DNA from: Phycisphaerae bacterium
GTDB lineage: Bacteria > Planctomycetota > Phycisphaerae > UBA1845
Direction of reading: 5' to 3'
Length of the DNA: 64,000 bases
Assembly (NCBI GenBank): GCA_028289375.1
Contig: JANQQK010000081.1
Location: 1 to 64,000, forward strand
This document shows positions 26,308 through 36,425 of this stretch, one piece after another. Positions within the stretch are counted from its first letter, which is position 1, and each line of letters starts with the position of its first letter. The position numbers and the translations under genes are program-made. The notes below the pieces were generated by a model, which worked only from the letters and a program-made list of their open reading frames with translations, did not search any database and had not been told where the DNA came from.

Positions 26308-26630
26308 AATTACCGGAGTTAACCTTTCCCGTCGTGTCCGACGAGGTTTGAGTTTTGAAACATCGCACAGCCTGACACGCCGAATTCAACCCCCTCAGGG
26401 TCGATTCTCTCCCTCGGTGTGTCCTGCGGTGAGGATGTAGGTCCTTCCTCCGTCCTCCTTTCACCCCAGTTTATCACGCAGACCTGCAAGCGCAGACCTG
26501 CTCGGTTGACCCAGTATAGGGGGATCGGGTCAGCCATTGCAACCCCAAATCACAACCTTCTTTTACACAGACGTTCCACATCGACGCCACTGGAATTATC
26601 GGACAAAGACGTTACAATGGTCGATTCAGC
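26308..26630. other. Intergenic region upstream of dnaA
   Basis: 323 bp separate the divergent PEP-CTERM gene from dnaA. It holds a TACAAT hexamer (26613-26618) 13 nt before the GTG of dnaA without a good -35, and one DnaA-box-like TTTTACACA (26561-26569; one mismatch to TTATNCACA). No hairpin terminator or further ORF is convincing. Confidence 0.4.
26613..26618 (+). promoter_or_regulatory. Candidate -10 of dnaA
   Basis: TACAAT lies 12 nt before the GTG at 26631, which would give a nearly leaderless dnaA message. The -35 region is not recognisable, so this is tentative. Confidence 0.35.
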
Positions 26631-28067
26631 GTGTCGCACTCCGACGACATGCGTAACTGTCTTCCCGACAGTATCTTAGACCAAGAAATCGGGCCTCGAA
26701 CCGCCAAAAAGGCGTCTTCAGACCCCTGTGAATTGATCGGATCAAGCCGCCCGATGCGACAGCCTATTCAGGATTCGGTTTGGAACGACGTCATGCAGTA
26801 CATGCGCGTCCGGTTCGAGGATTTGGCCCGCGGCTGGTTCGCCCGTCTGGAGCCCGTTTCCCTCGATCGGGGCATCCTGACGATCAGCGCTGAAAACCCG
26901 CCTCAGGTCCGCTATCTCAACGAACATTGCACCCGCGCCTTCAGCGAAGCACTCCAAGCCGCCACAGGACGGATCATGACCGTGCAGTTCGAATCGCGAA
27001 CCGCCGAACCCGCACCGAAACCGCTCTCGTTCGAAACCGAAGAGGGTGAGCTCCATCTTGGCGGGGAAAACGTTTTCCGGAATTTCGTCACCGGTCCGTG
27101 CAACAGACTCGCCCACGCCGCCGCCATGGCTGCGTCGGAAAATCCAGGCCGGGCGTACAACCCGCTCTTCATCCACGGCGGTGCGGGACTCGGCAAGACG
27201 CACCTGCTCCAGGCGGTCTGCCACCGCGTGCGAAACGACAACCCGAATTTCCGCCTCGCTTATCTCTCCTGTGAGACGTTTTCAAACCACTTTCTCGAAG
27301 CCGTCGAACGCGGAGCGATGCACCAGTTTCGCTATCGCTACCGACATGCGGACCTGCTCGTCATCGACGATATCCAGTTCCTCGCCGCACGAGAGCGAAG
27401 TCAGGAAGAGTTCTTCCACACGTTTAACACCCTGCACCAATCCGAACGGCAGATCGTCCTGTCGGCTGATTGTTCTCCCGAGGAAATTCCGAGTCTTGAA
27501 GACCGCCTCGTCAGTCGGTTCAACTCGGGACTCGTTGCGTCGGTCGATCGTCCCTGCCTCGAAACACGCATGGCCATCGTCCGCGCCAAAGCCAAGCTGC
27601 GTTGCATCGACGCGCCTGAGGACGTGGTGAAACTGATCGCCGCGCGGTACGACGCCAATGTGCGCGAGTTGACGGGCGCACTGCACAAGATCGACTTGTT
27701 GAGTCAGACGCAAGGCGGCAAAATCGACCTGAACATCGCACGCGAAGCGTTGGGCATGCCCAAGCCTCAGACGCAGGTCGCGATTCCGGACATACTCAAC
27801 ACTGTCGCAACGATGTATAATGTCCGCTTGTCGGATCTGCAGGGCAAGAAGCGTACGCGGTCGATCGCGTTCCCTCGCCACATCTGCATGTATCTGGCGC
27901 GGGAATTGACGCCGCTGAGCCTCGAGGAGATCGGTGGCTATTTCGGCGGGCGCGACCATTCGACGGTCATTCACGCCCACCGCCTGATCGGCGATCGACG
28001 CAAGACGGACGATCAGCTCGATCAGACGCTGGATAAACTGAGACTGACACTGAGAAACAATCACTGA
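26631..28067 (+). CDS. dnaA: Chromosomal replication initiator protein DnaA
   Basis: 478 residues. Domain I starts at about residue 45 (VWNDVMQYMRVRFED), the AAA+ domain has Walker A GGAGLGKTH (183-191) and Walker B LLVIDDIQFL (242-251), and the sensor/arginine finger region SLEDRLVSRFNSGL follows. Domain IV contains the DnaA-box recognition signature GGRDHSTVIHAH near the C-terminus. It binds the origin and opens it with ATP. The GTG at 26631 gives about 40 residues before domain I; ATG codons at 26649 and 26754 are alternatives and no ribosome site decides between them. dnaN, dciA-like and gyrB follow. Confidence 0.95.
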   Translation: MSHSDDMRNCLPDSILDQEIGPRTAKKASSDPCELIGSSRPMRQPIQDSVWNDVMQYMRVRFEDLARGWFARLEPVSLDRGILTISAENPPQVRYLNEHCTRAFSEALQAATGRIMTVQFESRTAEPAPKPLSFETEEGELHLGGENVFRNFVTGPCNRLAHAAAMAASENPGRAYNPLFIHGGAGLGKTHLLQAVCHRVRNDNPNFRLAYLSCETFSNHFLEAVERGAMHQFRYRYRHADLLVIDDIQFLAARERSQEEFFHTFNTLHQSERQIVLSADCSPEEIPSLEDRLVSRFNSGLVASVDRPCLETRMAIVRAKAKLRCIDAPEDVVKLIAARYDANVRELTGALHKIDLLSQTQGGKIDLNIAREALGMPKPQTQVAIPDILNTVATMYNVRLSDLQGKKRTRSIAFPRHICMYLARELTPLSLEEIGGYFGGRDHSTVIHAHRLIGDRRKTDDQLDQTLDKLRLTLRNNH

Positions 28068-28394
28068 ATCCACAGGTGATAGTCAGTCTGGCGTTGTGTT
28101 GCCTGTTGGTTAAGCTGTGATGAACGTCCTGCATGGCACAGGCGAAGCACTCGCGGCGGGTCCGGGCGTTGGAATGCCTTGGTGAATGGGTGGTTTGCAA
28201 CAGGTTATCAAGAGTGTGATTAGCTGACTAATCAGCCCTAACATTCTGATTAACAAAGCGTTGCGAGCAACTTCACGTTGCAAAGCAACGTTTTCAACAA
28301 AACGTAAGACGGTGAGTGATTAGAGAATTTTGTCAATCTATTCATCCCGTTGGAATTTGCACCAACGGCCAGCAACCAGGCAGGAAGCATCACC
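28068..28394. other. Candidate replication origin region between dnaA and dnaN
   Basis: This 327-bp AT-richer spacer has a cluster of dyads: TGATTAG-CTGA... with CTAATCA (28217-28234), GTTGC-GA-GCAAC (28260-28271), CGTTGC-AAA-GCAACG (28276-28290) and ACGTTTT-CAAC-AAAACGT (28288-28305). No perfect TTATCCACA box was found. The location between dnaA and dnaN is a common place for oriC, which is the main reason for the call. Confidence 0.45.
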
Positions 28395-29486
28395 ATGAAG
28401 TTCTCCGTCAATCGAGCTGAATTCGCTGACGCACTTGGCGTCGCCACTGGTGTGGCCGCCTCCCGAACGACCAAGCAAAGCCTCCGCGGCGTGCTGCTCG
28501 ACGCCCAAAGCGACTACCTGCTCGTCGCTGCCACCGACCTGGAGGTGGGCCTGCGGCTGCACATCACGCAGGTTCAGGTCGACGCGACCGGTCGCTGTCT
28601 CGTGGCTGCGGACAAAATTGCCCAGATCGTCCGCGAATCAAACGACGAGATTCTCCAAATCGAGCTCAAAGACCAGACCGTCCACCTGAAGGGTCACGAC
28701 AGTCATTTCCAGATCTTCGCCCTCGACGCAGAGGATTTTCCCCCCGTTCCGCGGCTGGAGGGCGACCCGGACTTTGAACTGGAGATCGACACGCTTCGCC
28801 GCATGACCGAGTGGACGGTCTTCGCAGCCGCCAAGGAAAACACGCGCTACGCGATCAACGGAATCCTCTGGGACCGCAAGGGTGAGCAACTGACCCTTGT
28901 CGCCACCGACGGACGCCGCCTTTCCAAGTCAATGCATGCCGTATCGGCTGGTGAGGACCGTTGGGCGATTGTGCCGGCGAAGGGCATGCAGCTGTTCATG
29001 CGTGTGATGCCGGACGCGGACGAGAAAGTGGCGATCAAGATCACTAGCAACCAGGTTCTCCTGCAGTCGCCCCGTGCGACGGTCAGTTCGGTGCTTCTGG
29101 AAGGCCATTTCCCGAAGTACGAAGAGGTCATCCCGGACGATCTCGACAAATCCGCCATGATGGACACGCACGAGATGCTCAGCGCCGTGCGTCGTGCGGC
29201 GTTGCTGACGAACGAGGAATCGAAGGGCGTGCGGCTTGCGTTTTCTAAGGGCAGTCTGCAATTGACCAGTCGCGCTCCGGAGCAGGGAGAAGCTGTGATT
29301 TCGCTGCCGATCCGGTATGATGGGGGTTCGTTTGAGATCGGATTCAACCCCGCATTCTTGACCGACGTCTTGAAGGTCATTGGTGAAGACGAGGTTGAAT
29401 TCGCATTCAAGGAATCGAACCGCCCCGGTGTGTTTCGGCAGGGTGACGACTTCCTCTACGTCGTGATGCCGGTGAGTTTGTCCTGA
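28395..29486 (+). CDS. dnaN: DNA polymerase III beta sliding clamp
   Basis: 363 residues from ATG 28395 with AGGAAG 8 nt upstream; 15 extra upstream codons are not part of the fold. It forms the ring clamp that tethers the replicative polymerase. The first domain starts KFSVNRAEFADAL, the middle domain has VATDGRRLSKSMHA near residue 175, and the end carries the typical clamp finish DDFLYVVMPVSL. Standard neighbour of dnaA. Confidence 0.96.
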   Translation: MKFSVNRAEFADALGVATGVAASRTTKQSLRGVLLDAQSDYLLVAATDLEVGLRLHITQVQVDATGRCLVAADKIAQIVRESNDEILQIELKDQTVHLKGHDSHFQIFALDAEDFPPVPRLEGDPDFELEIDTLRRMTEWTVFAAAKENTRYAINGILWDRKGEQLTLVATDGRRLSKSMHAVSAGEDRWAIVPAKGMQLFMRVMPDADEKVAIKITSNQVLLQSPRATVSSVLLEGHFPKYEEVIPDDLDKSAMMDTHEMLSAVRRAALLTNEESKGVRLAFSKGSLQLTSRAPEQGEAVISLPIRYDGGSFEIGFNPAFLTDVLKVIGEDEVEFAFKESNRPGVFRQGDDFLYVVMPVSLS

Positions 29487-29497
29487 GGACTCCGTGG

Positions 29498-32471
<2,974 letters not shown>

Positions 32472-32615
32472 TCCGACAAAATCCGACATCCATCTCACGG
32501 ACGTAACAGCCCGGAGCGGGCCATGGTTTTTCACAACCCGCTTCGCTAGCATAATAAGTCGTGGTTCAGAACAATCTCTTGGACAAGGTGAGCCAAGCTC
32601 AGGAGGACGCAGAAA

Positions 32616-33695
32616 GTGTTGACGAAACGAATTGGATGTTTGGTAACGGCGTTGTGTTTTGTGGTGGCCAGCGGCGCTGTCGCCTGTGACAAGCATAAGA
32701 GTGGGACATCGGCCAAGGTCGCGAAGATGACGCAGGCCAAGTCCGGTTGCAACAAGAGCAAGACCCAGACGGTCGCAGCGAAGTCCGATAAGCCATGCTG
32801 CAGTAAGAGCAACGCGAAGACCGTCGCAGCCAAGACCGAGAAGTCCGGTTGCAATAAGAGCAAGGCAACGACCGTCGCGGCAAAGTCTGACAAGCCATGC
32901 TGCAGCAAGGGCAAGGCAGCGACTGTCGCAGCCAAGACTGAAAAGTCCGGTTGCAGCAAGAGCAAGAAGGCCACTGTCGCGTCGGCTGGTTCCAAGCCGT
33001 CGTGCAGCAAGGGTAAGTCGGCCACCGTCGCAGCGATGGCGAAGGACAAGAAGGGTGGCTGCTCGAAGCCGTGTGGTGGCAAGTCGGCGACGACCGTCGC
33101 CAGTGCCCCGTCGATCCAGTGTCCAATGGCGCGCAAGAAGGTTGAGAGCGTTTTGGCTTCGATGCCGTCGATGAAGTACAAGGTTGGCGACATGACGACC
33201 TGCTGCGAGCAGACCGCGTCGATGAAGGCTGCCGAGTCGGGCACGAAGATGGCTTACGTCGTCGATGGCAAGGAATACCACTGCCGTGAAGAGGCGTCGG
33301 CCGTCGTTGCCAAGATGATGGGCAAGAAGATGGGTGAGATGATGACGGTCGCGTACGTGGCTGGTGGCAAGGAGTATCATTGCCCCAAGTCGGCGACCAT
33401 GGCTGCGAAGGATGGCAAGTCGTCGATGATGTACCGCGTGGCTGGTTTCGATTTCAGCTGCAAGGACAAGGCCCAGTCGGTCGTCGCCAAGGCTGAGGCA
33501 GCTGCCAAGGCTGTCACCGTGTCGATGACTGCCGATGGCAAGCCCTGCCAGTGTGCACACTCGGCCAAGGCTTCCGGCAAGACGGTCATGTACCACGTTG
33601 GCGAAGAAGCCACGAGCAGCGAGTCGATCGCACAGATGATGCGTCAGCAGGTGGCTGCCCGCACGTTTGTCGAGACCGTCGCCGCTTCGCTCTAA
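32616..33695 (+). CDS. Secreted Cys/Lys-rich repeat protein, putative metal binder
   Basis: 359 residues from GTG 32616 with AGGAGG 9 nt upstream. After a signal peptide (about 1-24, GCLVTALCFVVASGAVAC) the first half is a tandem repeat of about 34 residues with alternating SGCNKSK and KPCCSK modules separated by TVAAK. The second half is different: four segments of the type VxGKEYHC, AGGKEYHC, FDFSC and GKPCQC spaced by about 35 residues, each followed by an Ala/Val/Lys helix, reminiscent of YHS/TRASH metal-binding motifs. The mature part has 19 Cys and many Lys but few acidic residues. Cu, Zn or Cd binding is plausible; a matrix role is an alternative. A strong terminator follows. Confidence 0.75.
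   Translation: MLTKRIGCLVTALCFVVASGAVACDKHKSGTSAKVAKMTQAKSGCNKSKTQTVAAKSDKPCCSKSNAKTVAAKTEKSGCNKSKATTVAAKSDKPCCSKGKAATVAAKTEKSGCSKSKKATVASAGSKPSCSKGKSATVAAMAKDKKGGCSKPCGGKSATTVASAPSIQCPMARKKVESVLASMPSMKYKVGDMTTCCEQTASMKAAESGTKMAYVVDGKEYHCREEASAVVAKMMGKKMGEMMTVAYVAGGKEYHCPKSATMAAKDGKSSMMYRVAGFDFSCKDKAQSVVAKAEAAAKAVTVSMTADGKPCQCAHSAKASGKTVMYHVGEEATSSESIAQMMRQQVAARTFVETVAASL
32742..33047 (+). repeat. Three-unit 102-bp tandem repeat inside the Cys/Lys-rich gene
   Basis: The segment TCCGGTTGCAA..AAGAGCAAG recurs at 32742, 32844 and 32946, exactly 102 bp apart, encoding a 34-residue unit. The first two units are nearly identical at DNA level; the third has diverged. Confidence 0.85.
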
Positions 33696-33721
33696 GCGAC
33701 GCCAGACAACCTGACGAAGGT

Positions 33722-33764
33722 CAACCGGCCGGGTGTGAAACGTTTCACCCCGGCCGGTTTTCTT
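33722..33764 (+). terminator. Intrinsic terminator of the Cys/Lys-rich gene
   Basis: AACCGGCCGGG pairs with CCCGGCCGGTT, continued by an inner GTGAAACG/CGTTTCAC stem, and is followed by TTTTCTT. It lies 27 nt past the stop at 33695. Confidence 0.9.
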
Positions 33765-34114
33765 ATGCGCGGAGGGTGCGATGCACCGTCCGTTTGTGTG
33801 TGATTCGCATTGGTTTTGGGCATCGTTTTCCGATTTGCCGTGAGTGCGTTAATGAGCCGAAGTGCAAAAAACCCTTTATTTTCAGGGAAAAGCGTTGACG
33901 GGGTGTGGGGCGATGGCTATTTTCCCCTTGTTTTAAGCTGTTTTCGGCCCATGCCTGATGGGCAAAGCAGTCCAATGATCGGAGACCCGCCCGGTGTCGG
34001 GATTGCGTTGGCTTGAGTTTTTGCCTTGTTTTGGCCGACATACCGGCGCGGAGGGAAGACATTCGCCACGAACAACGCCGCAAGGAAGCGGCAAGGAAGT
34101 GAAAGGAAATCGTG
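33765..34114. other. Intergenic region upstream of the HU-like gene
   Basis: 350 bp with no supported ORF. It holds the putative promoter at 33895-33923 and then a 5' untranslated stretch of about 185 nt with no recognisable riboswitch. Confidence 0.4.
33895..33923 (+). promoter_or_regulatory. Promoter of the HU-like gene
   Basis: TTGACG (33895-33900) and TATTTT (33918-33923) are separated by exactly 17 nt. The expected start at about 33930 leaves a leader of about 185 nt before ATG 34115. Confidence 0.5.
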
Positions 34115-34471
34115 ATGGCTAAGAAGAAAGCAAAAGCAAAAGCAAAGTCGAAGGCAAAGGCTGCAACGGGCAAGCCGCGCACCAAGAGTGAAGTGTACGG
34201 CACCATCGCCGATCAGACCGGCTTGTCGAAAAAGGAAGTCGCGTCGGTCTTTGATGAGTTTGCGTCGATCATCAAGAAGGATCTCGGCTCGCGCGGTCCG
34301 GGCGTCGTCGCCCTGCCGGGTCTCGTCAAGTTCAAGCGCGTCGTCAAGCCGGCCACCAAGGCACGCAAGGGCGTTAATCCCTTCACCGGCGAAGAGATGA
34401 TGTTCAAGGCCAAACCCGCCCGCAAGGTGGTGAAGGCTCAGCCGCTCAAGGGCCTGAAGGACATGGTCTAG
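34115..34471 (+). CDS. HU/IHF-family nucleoid protein with Lys/Ala-rich N-terminal tail
   Basis: 118 residues from ATG 34115 with AAAGGA 8 nt upstream. The first 22 residues are a histone-H1-like tail of alternating Lys and Ala (KKKAKAKAKSKAKAATGK). A bacterial HU fold follows: TKSEVYGTIADQTGLSKKEV as the first helices, the saddle GPGVVALPGLVKF, the DNA-binding arm with the NPFTGEEMMF turn, and the last helix PLKGLKDMV. It should bend and package DNA. The tail distinguishes it from plain HU and likely adds non-specific DNA binding. It ends in a strong terminator. Confidence 0.88.
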   Translation: MAKKKAKAKAKSKAKAATGKPRTKSEVYGTIADQTGLSKKEVASVFDEFASIIKKDLGSRGPGVVALPGLVKFKRVVKPATKARKGVNPFTGEEMMFKAKPARKVVKAQPLKGLKDMV

Positions 34472-34527
34472 GGGCGTTGACGGTCGGGTCGCCGTCATGG
34501 CGGATTCGATCGTAAGTATCTGAAAAT

Positions 34528-34574
34528 AAAGCACCTGCGTCTGATCTTCTGATTGGTTGCAGGTGCTTTTTTTT
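34528..34574 (+). terminator. Intrinsic terminator of the HU-like gene
   Basis: AAAGCACCTGC and GCAGGTGCTTT are perfectly complementary around a 20-nt loop and are followed by an eight-T run. Confidence 0.88.
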
Positions 34575-34610
34575 GCGCGTCGAAAGGGCCACTGGCGGGC
34601 GTTAGGACAA

Positions 34611-34625
34611 TTGTCACCGTGACAA
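34611..34625. promoter_or_regulatory. Perfect 15-bp palindrome, possible operator
   Basis: TTGTCACCGTGACAA has 7-bp arms around one C. It is not followed by a T run and lies between a terminator and the glnA promoter, so it may bind a dimeric regulator. Which one is unknown. Confidence 0.35.
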
Positions 34626-34820
34626 CGTCAAAATCGCGTGTTCCTAACTAATTGCAGGGTCAGTGGACCGCCGATGAACGGATACGGTCGCACAGGGTTG
34701 CGACTGGAGCTTGAGATGGTCCCGCTCGGCGTGATTCGTCGGGTTGATCGACAAAAATCGTAAAATCACACCAAAGAGGCGTTGATATTTATCCGCCAAA
34801 TGTAAAAATGAACTTAATTG

Positions 34821-34850
34821 CACTAATCTGCGTCTGATTAGTGGTAATAT
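34821..34850 (+). promoter_or_regulatory. glnA extended -10 promoter with inverted repeat
   Basis: CACTAATC (34821-34828) and GATTAGTG (34836-34843) form perfect 8-bp arms around 7 nt. They touch an extended -10, TGGTAATAT (34842-34850), located 25 nt before ATG 34876. A dimeric repressor or activator bound here would control glnA directly; nitrogen control is an inference. Confidence 0.5.
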
Positions 34851-34875
34851 CGGTCTCAAAGAGGCAGAACGCGTC

Positions 34876-36318
34876 ATGGACAGTACATCGCTTCGTAGTT
34901 TTCTGGAAATCCCGTACGACCAACTGGAAGAGATGAACCTGGAGGCCAAGGAGCAACGGGCTGCGGGTGTGGACCCCGCCAAGATCGAGCAGGAACGCAT
35001 CAAGTACCTCGCCAGTGAGAAGCGGATCAAGGCTGTCACCGTCGCCTTCACCGATATTGAAGGCAGGCTGCACATGCTCGACTATGACAAGAAGCATCTA
35101 CTCAAGTCGGCGCACAACCTGACGTTCGACGGATCGTCGATTCGCGGGTTCACCGAGCAGCACGAGTCGGATCTGCGGCTGAAAATCGATTGGCCGGCGT
35201 TCTACTGGCTGCCGTCGGACGTTTTTGGTCCGGGCAAGGTTCTCGTGTTCGGGCGTGTTGAGACGCGCGAGGGTCAGCCTTATCCGGGTGATCTGCGTGC
35301 GCGGCTGGCGAGTTACTGCCAGGAGTTGCGGGCGAAGGACAACACCGTGGTGTACGCCGCGCCCGAGATTGAGGGGTTCCTGTTCAAGGGACTGAACGCA
35401 GAGCGAGATTACCCTGACACGGGCGTTTTCGACTTTGTCTCGGTCGGCGGATACTTCCATTCGTTGCCGCAGGGGCCGATCCGGCAGTTCATCGACAGTT
35501 GCGCGGAGGTGCAGCGTGCGATGGGCCTGTCGAACGAGAAGGATCACCCGGAGGTGGCGCCGTCGCAGTTCGAGATGAACTTCCGATACGCACCGGCTGA
35601 GATCACGGCTGACCAGATCGTGCTGTACAAGTTGATCTGCCGGCGTGTGGCGGCGATGCATGACGCGACGGCGAGTTTCCTGCCGAAACCGGTAATGGAC
35701 GTGAATGGCAATGGGATGCACACGAACATCTCGCTGAGTCGCAACGAGAAGAACATCTTCTTCGATAAGGATGGCGAGGATGGGTTGTCGGAGGCGGGAT
35801 GGCACTTCATTGAGCGGATTCTGCATTCGGCGCCGGACATCTGCCTGGTGTTGAACTCGAGCGTGAACGCTTATCGCCGTCTTGATCCTGCGTATGAGGC
35901 GCCGAATCAGATCAAGGCGTCTGCGGTCAATCGTGGTGCGATGGTGCGGATTCCGCTGGCGGATGAAGCGTCGGCCCGCGTCGAGGTGCGCTCCGTCGGC
36001 CCGGATGCGAACCCGTACCTGCTGCTGTACACCTTGCTCAAGACGGGTCTGGAAGGACCGATGCCGGATCCGGCCGACAGCGAAGGCAAGCGCTCGCGGA
36101 CCCGATTCCTGCCGGACAACGTCCACGATGCGATTCGCATCTTCAAATCAAGCAAGTGGGCGGTCGACATGCTCGGGGAGGACTTCCACGGCAAGTATGC
36201 GGGTGTGAAGCAGATGGCAGCGGATCGTTGTGCGAAGGAACTGGGCAAGTTGGTCAAGCGTAGCGAGATCCAGTTCCACCACGAGGTCACGAATCAGTGG
36301 CTGTGGAGCAAGTTTTAG
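34876..36318 (+). CDS. glnA: Glutamine synthetase, type I fold
   Basis: 480 residues. It ligates ammonia to glutamate with ATP. The beta-grasp domain has TDIEGRLHMLDY and TFDGSSIRGF; the catalytic barrel has APEIEGFLF with metal-binding glutamates, GNGMHTNISLS with the His of the active site, and the arginine-rich substrate loop near VEVRSVGPDANPY. About 35 extra residues precede the usual start, though no closer ATG is evident. The adenylylation loop (NLYDLPPE with its Tyr) of enterobacterial enzymes is missing and replaced by RTRFLPDNVHDAI, so control by GlnE is unlikely. A palindrome-flanked promoter and a terminator frame it as a single-gene unit. Confidence 0.93.
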   Translation: MDSTSLRSFLEIPYDQLEEMNLEAKEQRAAGVDPAKIEQERIKYLASEKRIKAVTVAFTDIEGRLHMLDYDKKHLLKSAHNLTFDGSSIRGFTEQHESDLRLKIDWPAFYWLPSDVFGPGKVLVFGRVETREGQPYPGDLRARLASYCQELRAKDNTVVYAAPEIEGFLFKGLNAERDYPDTGVFDFVSVGGYFHSLPQGPIRQFIDSCAEVQRAMGLSNEKDHPEVAPSQFEMNFRYAPAEITADQIVLYKLICRRVAAMHDATASFLPKPVMDVNGNGMHTNISLSRNEKNIFFDKDGEDGLSEAGWHFIERILHSAPDICLVLNSSVNAYRRLDPAYEAPNQIKASAVNRGAMVRIPLADEASARVEVRSVGPDANPYLLLYTLLKTGLEGPMPDPADSEGKRSRTRFLPDNVHDAIRIFKSSKWAVDMLGEDFHGKYAGVKQMAADRCAKELGKLVKRSEIQFHHEVTNQWLWSKF

Positions 36319-36349
36319 ACCAACTGATCTGACGCTGAACACATGCGAA

Positions 36350-36383
36350 GGGGGCCATCCGACGACGGGTGGCCCTCTTTTTT
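36350..36383 (+). terminator. Intrinsic terminator of glnA
   Basis: GGGCCATCC and GGGTGGCCC pair (one G.T) around GACGAC and are followed by CTCTTTTTT. It lies 35 nt past the glnA stop. Confidence 0.85.
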
Positions 36384-36425
36384 CATGTCATTTGTCCCGG
36401 AAGCGGCACCGTAAGGGGAAGCGCG

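Larger units (their letters stand above)
34472..34875. other. Intergenic region between the HU-like gene and glnA
   Basis: 404 bp without a supported ORF. It contains the terminator at 34528-34574, the perfect palindrome at 34611-34625, an AT-rich stretch (34745-34830) and the glnA promoter with an overlapping inverted repeat. Confidence 0.5.

Noticed and set aside
26308..28394. DnaA boxes around dnaA
   Set aside because: Only near matches (TTTTACACA at 26561, AATCCACAG near 28071) were seen; none fits the consensus well enough for annotation.
32509..32530. Hairpin GCCCG-GAG-CGGGC followed by CATGGTTTTT after gyrB
   Set aside because: Only 5 bp and the T run is detached by several bases; it may terminate weakly but was not annotated.
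32742..33047. Tandem repeat as a CRISPR array
   Set aside because: The 102-bp units are contiguous, in frame and coding, without spacers.
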